Source of the DNA: Streptomyces sp. JH14
Lineage (GTDB): Bacteria; Actinomycetota; Actinomycetes; Streptomycetales; Streptomycetaceae
Assembly (NCBI RefSeq): GCF_029428675.1
Contig: NZ_JAJNEL010000001.1
Span: 5,952,001-6,016,000, forward strand
Length of the DNA stretch: 64,000 nucleotides
Reading direction: 5' to 3'
How positions within the stretch are numbered: position 1 is the first letter of the stretch; each line of letters opens with the position of its first letter. The notes below the pieces were generated by a model. It saw nothing but the letters and a program-made list of their open reading frames with translations. It was not told the DNA's origin and did no database searches. Position numbers and translations under genes: made by a program. Below are positions 60,101-64,000 of the stretch, in pieces.

Positions 60101-60941
60101 AACCCGTGACGAGTGGGTCACCCCGCTTCCCGGCGCCTCCTTCTGGTACGAGGAGCATTCGGTCTTCAACGCCACGGAGACCGGCTTCGCGCACGAGATG
60201 CGCGGTGGCAACGACGACTACACAGCCGGCCGCACCTACGACACCGACTGGTTCGCGCCGATCAGCCGCCCGCGTCTGGGTACCGGCTACTGGGGTCCGT
60301 TCCGGTCCGTCAGCAACGACATGCAGTTCAACTTCACCCCGTGGACGGACTCGGGCGCGGGCCACTCGGGCTCCATGCCGGAGGACGAGTACGACACCAC
60401 CACGACCGCTTTCTACCAGGGCGACACACTGGTCCAGAGCGTTGCGGGCCGGGCCGGGTACATCGGGGGCCTCTCTGCGGAGAAGCTGCCGTACCGCTTC
60501 GTCCTCGACTCCACCCGCGACGGCGACGTGTGGAAGACCTCCACCCGCACGCACACCGAGTGGAGCTTCGTCTCGGGCCAGATGGACCAGAACGGTCCCT
60601 GGCAGGCCGACCTGCCGTTGCTCCAGCTCGACTACAAGGTCGACACCGACCTCGCCGGTGACGTCGAGGCCGGCCGGTGGACCGAGATCGGTCTCGCCTC
60701 CGGTACGCAGGAGTGGCTGGAGGGCTCGGTGAAGGCGAAGAAGGCCTCGCTGTCGGTGAGTTACGACGACGGCAGGACCTGGGTCGGCGCGGAGGTGCAC
60801 AGGACCTCCGACGGTCACTGGACCGCCCGGTTCCAGACGCCCGGGAAGGCCGGCGGCTTCGTCTCGCTCAAGGCGCACGCCGAGGACGGGAAGGGGCTCG
60901 GCGTCGACCAGGAGATCATCCGCGCGTTCGGTCTGAAGTGA
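57180..60941 (+). CDS. Secreted S8 peptidase with PA-like domain, copy 2
   Basis: This is a 1253-residue exported serine peptidase, paralogous to the one at 30524: propeptide, catalytic Asp247 (VAVLDTGID), His279 (GHGTHV) and Ser452 (GTSMATPH), then a PA-like domain (GLDVKGKAVVVRRSDAVAAADRL) and long beta-rich C-terminal regions. The signal peptide is Arg-rich (RARPVRAGRRALLIATSVAL). The start is the ATG at 57180 without a Shine-Dalgarno, so a short or absent untranslated leader is possible. No sortase signal is present. Confidence 0.92.
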   Translation: MTFTPSSASGRARPVRAGRRALLIATSVALVSGALLPAAGAASAAQAAPGATGQSRTSVHQYDITLLTGDVVHYEDGAGKQDTVTVDRPDGAVGGVHVQQVGDDVYVLPDEATALIASGKLDRRLFNVSGLAKMGYDDKKTGGIPLIATYPAGRARSLPAVPRGAKTVRQLDSIHGAALKADKDTARTFWNDIARPSNARSLDDGIAKLWLDGRVEAALKDSVPQIGAPQAWAEGYDGKGTKVAVLDTGIDPTHPDVKDRILESKSFVPDQDVLDKHGHGTHVASTIAGSGAASDGVNKGVAPGADLIIGKVLSNEGSGADSGIIAAMEWAKAEGADVVSMSLGSDIPDDGTDPMSQAVDALSADGGPLFVIAAGNAYGEGTIGSPGSADKALTVAAVDKQDARADFSSMGPLTRSNGLKPDLSAPGVDINAAASQAIPGISGMYQQMSGTSMATPHVAGAAAILKQRHPDWSGERIKDALMSSSKQLPDYTPYQQGTGRVDVKAAVDTRIEATGSVAVATYDWPHSASDPVAQRTITYRNTGTQDVTLDLATDTDSAAYTLSTPKLTVPAGSTADAVLSLDPSKVEPGTTFSGQVVAKGASGATVAHTGFALSKERELYDLTYKLRDRAGQPMDGYVVVGDLNDPFGSLNVVPVSGDTTLRLPPGTYTSWASVDVDGDRPDSKAVAFLAEPETVLDKPTTVTLDASKAHKISVRTPKETETRQLRYDMARTSPNGMVFRDAYQIPMTYDQLWASPTKKVTQGSFSFLTRWRQGEKQIDLSVDGRDVPVAVQGGSPVAENGSQKLTGVFARNGAAADYQGLDVKGKAVVVRRSDAVAAADRLTNALAAGAEALFVVNDGRGVAMEQYTEWGTTTTIPVASVQQLAGETLIKEVTRGEKLTMTQRRFAGYVYDLVDRHNGTVPDRSLAFAPSARELAKVENTFYGHKATLGGGYRYDIPDYGPGIGFAEYEKFPGTRDEWVTPLPGASFWYEEHSVFNATETGFAHEMRGGNDDYTAGRTYDTDWFAPISRPRLGTGYWGPFRSVSNDMQFNFTPWTDSGAGHSGSMPEDEYDTTTTAFYQGDTLVQSVAGRAGYIGGLSAEKLPYRFVLDSTRDGDVWKTSTRTHTEWSFVSGQMDQNGPWQADLPLLQLDYKVDTDLAGDVEAGRWTEIGLASGTQEWLEGSVKAKKASLSVSYDDGRTWVGAEVHRTSDGHWTARFQTPGKAGGFVSLKAHAEDGKGLGVDQEIIRAFGLK

Positions 60942-60975
60942 CCTTCCCCGCAGCGATCTGCTGAGCGGCCCGATC

Positions 60976-61016
60976 GAGGCGGCTGCGCACCCCGGACCGG
61001 GATGCGCAGCCGCCTC
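60976..61016. terminator. Bidirectional terminator after second S8 peptidase
   Basis: A perfect 14-bp stem GAGGCGGCTGCGCA/TGCGCAGCCGCCTC with a 13-nt loop and TT on the plus side separates two convergent genes. Confidence 0.85.
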
Positions 61017-61040
61017 TTCGCGTTCGGCAGCGGGGGAGCG

Positions 61041-62252
61041 TCACCGCCGGTCACGTCCCCACGTGAACGCCACGCAGAGCAGTACCGGCGCCGCCGCGAG
61101 CGCGAAGCACGCCGCGAGCGGCACCCGGCCCACCAGCAGGCCGACCGCGGCCGTGCCCGCCGAAGATCCGGCATTGACCGCGGTGTTGACCCAGGCACCC
61201 GCCTGTGTCCGGCTGCCCGGGCCGACGGACTCGTCCGCGATCAGGTACGCGGTGGTGAGGGCGGGAGCGACGAACAGCCCGGCCGCGGCGACCACCGCCA
61301 CCAGGACGTAAAGGTTCGGTGACGCCCCCGCCACCATGAGGGCCGTCCCCAGTGCCACGGCAAGTGCCGTCAGCCGTAGCCGACTTGACCTACGCCACGA
61401 GACGGCGCCGTAGGCCAGACCGCCGACCGCGCTCCCGGCGGAGAGCGACGCCAGCACCCAGGCCGCGGCCGCACCTTGACGATGCAGGTCGGTGAAGGCC
61501 ACCACGAGCAGGTCGAGGGCCCCCAGACACAGACCGACGCCTGCCGTCACCACGACCGCGTGACGCAACCCGGCGACACCGAGCAGCCGTTGCCCGGTGG
61601 ATCCGGAAGGGCCGGCCTGTGCCTCCTTCGGGGGGCGGGCACCCGTGCCGCGCACCGCCGGGGACGACACCATCGCGATGGCCCCCACGAGCACGAGCGC
61701 GGCGCTGACCGCCACACCGGTCGCGGGCTCGGCGAACCTCACCAGGAGGCCCACCAGCAACGGCCCGGTGACGAACAGCAGTTCCTCGGCCACGCCGTCC
61801 AGGCTGTAGGCCCGCTGCAGCAGTTCCCTGTCGGGTACGAGGGTGCTCCACACGGTCCGCATCACCGGACCGAGCGGTGGTGTGCAGGCGCCGGCGGTCA
61901 CGGCCAGCACCCCCAGGTGGAACCCCGACGCACCGGGCCGCCAGGTGGCATACGCGACGGCGGAGAGGAGCAGCGCGTAGGCGGTGGCCATGGGCGGCAG
62001 CGCCCGGCGTGGCCCGTACCGGTCTATCAGTGCGGCGCGGGCGGGCGAGAGAAAGACACTGGTGGCCCCGAACAGCGCCATGACGGCGCCCGCCACGGAG
62101 TACGAGCCGGTGGCCCCTTTGACCGCCAGCATCAGGGAGAGGGAGACCATCCCGTACGAGAGCCGCCCCAGGAGTGCCGCACCGAAGGTGCGGGAGGCAT
62201 GACGGGTACGCAGGACGGTCGCGTACGAAGGAGCGCGCGAAGGCGAAAGCAT
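61041..62252 (-). CDS. MFS transporter
   Basis: This is a 403-residue major-facilitator transporter with about 12 membrane segments: GRLSYGMVSLSLMLAVKGAT, SVAGAVMALFGATSVFLSP, then the intracellular loop RAALIDRYGPRRALPPM (an MFS loop 2-3 motif variant). AEELLFVTGPLLVGLLV is seen in small-molecule efflux members. The substrate is unknown. The ATG at 62252 has GAGGA upstream. The leader region at 62318-62379 may regulate it. Confidence 0.85.
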   Translation of the reverse strand: MLSPSRAPSYATVLRTRHASRTFGAALLGRLSYGMVSLSLMLAVKGATGSYSVAGAVMALFGATSVFLSPARAALIDRYGPRRALPPMATAYALLLSAVAYATWRPGASGFHLGVLAVTAGACTPPLGPVMRTVWSTLVPDRELLQRAYSLDGVAEELLFVTGPLLVGLLVRFAEPATGVAVSAALVLVGAIAMVSSPAVRGTGARPPKEAQAGPSGSTGQRLLGVAGLRHAVVVTAGVGLCLGALDLLVVAFTDLHRQGAAAAWVLASLSAGSAVGGLAYGAVSWRRSSRLRLTALAVALGTALMVAGASPNLYVLVAVVAAAGLFVAPALTTAYLIADESVGPGSRTQAGAWVNTAVNAGSSAGTAAVGLLVGRVPLAACFALAAAPVLLCVAFTWGRDRR

Positions 62253-62317
62253 GGGGGCTTGTCCTCGGAAATGCAGTACGGAGACACACACTGCGCGTGT
62301 GCAGGGACGCCGAAGTG

Positions 62318-62379
62318 CCGCACCCCGGGGTGACACGGGGTGCGGGCGGTGCGGAGTCCTAGACACGGAGGAGGAGCAT
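62318..62379 (-). promoter_or_regulatory. Possible attenuation leader of the MFS gene
   Basis: On the minus strand a six-codon ORF MLLLRV (62379 to 62359) ends 14 bases before a perfect 10-bp hairpin CCGCACCCCG/CGGGGTGCGG (62345-62318), which lies 66 bp upstream of the MFS start. This layout resembles leaders that control efflux genes by ribosome stalling. No U-tract follows, and the ORF could be chance. The rest of the 340-bp gap 62253-62592 shows no gene. Confidence 0.3.
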
Positions 62380-62592
62380 GCGTGCCAACGTAGCAGGTGG
62401 CCTGCGGGCGCCGTCAGCCCTGCGGGCAGCTGCCGTTGCCGGTGTCCTGCGCCACCTGTGGACGCACGGAAACCGTGCACGCCGGACCGGCGTCACTCGG
62501 CGCCGCCTTCGACCCCGGCTCGCCGGTTCCGCCGCCGGGCAAGGACCGGGCGGGGGACGTCGAGCCGGAGCCAGGGCGCAGGCGGGGCGGGG

Positions 62593-64000
62593 TCAGCGGC
62601 CCGCCTGCAGCGCCGCCCAGTTGCCGCTGCCCGTGATCCCGTCGACGGCCGGCCCACGGGCCGTCTGGTACGTGCGCACCGCTGTCTCCGTGGTGGCACC
62701 GAAAGTCCCGTCGGCGTCCACGGTCGTGCCGAGCGCCGCGGTCAGCGAGCGCTGGAGCCGCCTCACATCCGGGCCCGAGCTGCCCTGCTGCAGAGTCGGC
62801 GTGGTGCCGGCCGACAGCAGAGCGGTCCAGGTCTGCGCGCCGACGATGCCGTCGGCAGTCAGCTCGCGGGCCGTCTGGTACGCCTTCACCGCGCTCTCGG
62901 TGCCCGCGCCGAAGGCTCCCGCCTCGTCGCCGGTGGTGAAGCCCTGCTCGGTCAGCAGCTGCTGCACCGCCTCGACCCGGGCGCCCGACGATCCGCTCCG
63001 CTGGCTCGTGTACGAGGTGAAGCTCAGCCCCTCGCCGCTGCCGTCGGTGCCGTCGCCTTCGACGTAGCCCATGTAGAGGTTCCAGTCCCAGTACTTCCCC
63101 GGGTCGGTGTGGTCGCTGTCCTGCGCCTCGCTGTGCCCGATGATGTGCGTCCGGTCCTTGGGGATCCCGTACGTGTCGCACAGCGCGCGGGTCAGCGCGG
63201 CCGAGGAACGGTACATCGCGTCCGTGAACCAGGACGGGTCGTCGACGAAGCCCTCGTGCTCGATCCCGAGCGCCGAGGCGTTGGCGTTCTTCGCGTGGTA
63301 CGCGGTGTCGCGGTCGCGCACCATCTGTGTGATCTGCCCGTCGGAGGAGCGGATCACATAATGGGCGCTCACCTCGGACGTGGGGTTCTGGAACCAGCTG
63401 ATGGTGCCCGCGTACGACCCCTGCGTGACATGGATGATCACCTTGTCGATCTTCGCCGACCGGCCGGCGGCGAAGTTGTGCGCATCGGCCGGGACCCACA
63501 GGGCGGACGGGTAGTCGGGGCTCTGCGTGCGTACGTCGGCGGTGGCGAACGGGCCCTTCTCCGGAGCGACGGGCCGCGCCGCGACCGAGATCCGCTCGCC
63601 GCCGGGGACGGTGGCGCTGAGCCCGTGCGCCAGGAACGTGTAGACGGCGTCGGCGTAGAGGGCGGCGGTGCGGCCGGTCGAGCCGCTGTACTGCGCGACG
63701 GCCGGGTACCAGGCGTCGATGTCGTCGCGCTCGCCGCCGTCGAGGCCGAGCCGGTCCGCATACCAGCGCAGCACGGCCGCGCCGCCCAGGATGTTGGCCG
63801 TGGTGTCCCGCCGCAGCCGTGACAGCGGCTCACCGGTGAGGTCGGCAGCCTTCTCCAGCGTCCGGTTCGTGGGGTTGCTCACCAGGTGCATCACGCCGTA
63901 CCCGTTCGCCTGGCTGGGGCGGCCGGCGTGGCCGTCGAGGTGGGTCTCGCCGTAGCCGACGGCGGCGAGCAGATCGCGCGGTACGTCGAACTGCCCGGAG
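62593..64000 (-). CDS. N-acetylmuramoyl-L-alanine amidase with two PG-binding domains (5' end outside)
   Basis: This is an extracellular peptidoglycan hydrolase whose start lies beyond base 64000. From the edge inward it shows a lysozyme/transglycosylase-like segment (VGYGETHLDGHAGRPSQANG). The zinc amidase_2 domain follows, with VIIHVTQGSYAGTISWFQNP and the C-terminal ligands in HIIGHSEAQDSDHTDPGKYWDW. Two peptidoglycan_binding_1 repeats close it (VEAVQQLLTEQGFTTGDEAGAFGAG and VRRLQRSLTAALGTTVDADGTFGA). At least 468 residues are visible. An ATG at 63894 is internal, since coding continues smoothly to the edge. Confidence 0.9.
   Translation of the reverse strand, partial: SGQFDVPRDLLAAVGYGETHLDGHAGRPSQANGYGVMHLVSNPTNRTLEKAADLTGEPLSRLRRDTTANILGGAAVLRWYADRLGLDGGERDDIDAWYPAVAQYSGSTGRTAALYADAVYTFLAHGLSATVPGGERISVAARPVAPEKGPFATADVRTQSPDYPSALWVPADAHNFAAGRSAKIDKVIIHVTQGSYAGTISWFQNPTSEVSAHYVIRSSDGQITQMVRDRDTAYHAKNANASALGIEHEGFVDDPSWFTDAMYRSSAALTRALCDTYGIPKDRTHIIGHSEAQDSDHTDPGKYWDWNLYMGYVEGDGTDGSGEGLSFTSYTSQRSGSSGARVEAVQQLLTEQGFTTGDEAGAFGAGTESAVKAYQTARELTADGIVGAQTWTALLSAGTTPTLQQGSSGPDVRRLQRSLTAALGTTVDADGTFGATTETAVRTYQTARGPAVDGITGSGNWAALQAGR

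Noticed and set aside
62378..63067. Plus-strand ORF with GGAGGAGGAG before its ATG
   Set aside because: It runs almost entirely antisense to the amidase and is Arg/Ala-rich; the ribosome-site match is probably chance.

Overview
The window is high-GC DNA with strong G/C bias at third codon positions. Its gene content is that of a Streptomyces chromosome: rodlins, chaplins, a sortase-anchored long chaplin, a DmdR/IdeR-type iron box, a DUF2637 protein, RNase Sa and barstar, and exported S8 peptidases. I count about 47 intact or edge-truncated genes and several broken ones. No rRNA, tRNA, CRISPR array or complete insertion sequence was recognised. All assignments come from reading the sequence; no database search was run.

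Layout. 1-4.1 kb: assimilatory sulfate reduction operon on the minus strand (sulfite reductase, zinc-ribbon microprotein, cysH, cysC, cysD running off the edge), preceded by a 27-codon leader peptide of the actinobacterial VSRRHVDL type and a dyad-containing promoter. 4.2-4.4 kb: a 169-bp imperfect palindrome resembling a MITE, which supplies the stop codon of a GNAT gene. 5-10.6 kb: GAF regulator, AidB-type acyl-CoA dehydrogenase, YihY/BrkB membrane protein, AraC-type regulator and VOC protein. 10.8-17.7 kb: a catabolic island for an acyl-CoA or aromatic acid, with a CoA-transferase pair and 3-hydroxyacyl-CoA dehydrogenase divergent from a LysR regulator and thiolase. Its transporter is truncated and its MaoC hydratase is frameshifted.

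17.8-22.6 kb is the most distinctive region, an aerial-hypha surface-layer cluster. It holds a long chaplin with two chaplin domains, Asp/Tyr/Gly and His/Pro repeat linkers and an LAHTG anchor; three rodlins; one short chaplin; and an unrecognised small secreted protein whose signal peptide closely resembles that of the chaplin. The three rodlin genes share an upstream block (GAACC, 16-17 bp, GTTG) that resembles an ECF sigma (BldN-type) promoter. 22.6-26 kb: a DUF5949-like protein, a 23-codon ORF with a perfect Shine-Dalgarno sequence, rsgA, and an Ada/AlkA fusion that seems to lack the catalytic Asp segment.

26-41 kb: GH95-like and GH38 glycosidases, a DUF456 membrane protein, a TrmB/LuxR regulator divergent from a large S8 peptidase, a PP2C-like protein with a degenerate metal site, and a PoxB-type enzyme. 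41-47.9 kb: secreted guanyl-specific RNase followed by barstar, an RsbW-like ATPase, a DUF2637 protein, an NTF2/SnoaL-like protein, pentapeptide-repeat debris, an FhuF-type ferric reductase under an iron box, a GntR regulator and a TPR-like protein. 48-57 kb: a purine catabolism locus with PucR divergent from the three xanthine dehydrogenase subunits, an NCS2 permease and XdhC. 57-64 kb: a second large S8 peptidase paralogous to the first, an MFS transporter with a possible attenuation leader, and a peptidoglycan amidase truncated by the window edge.

The two regions that best repay attention are the rodlin/chaplin cluster with its unknown secreted component and shared promoter block, and the sulfur operon with its leader peptide. 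Smaller leads are the palindromic element, the 23-codon ORF before rsgA and the degenerate enzymes.
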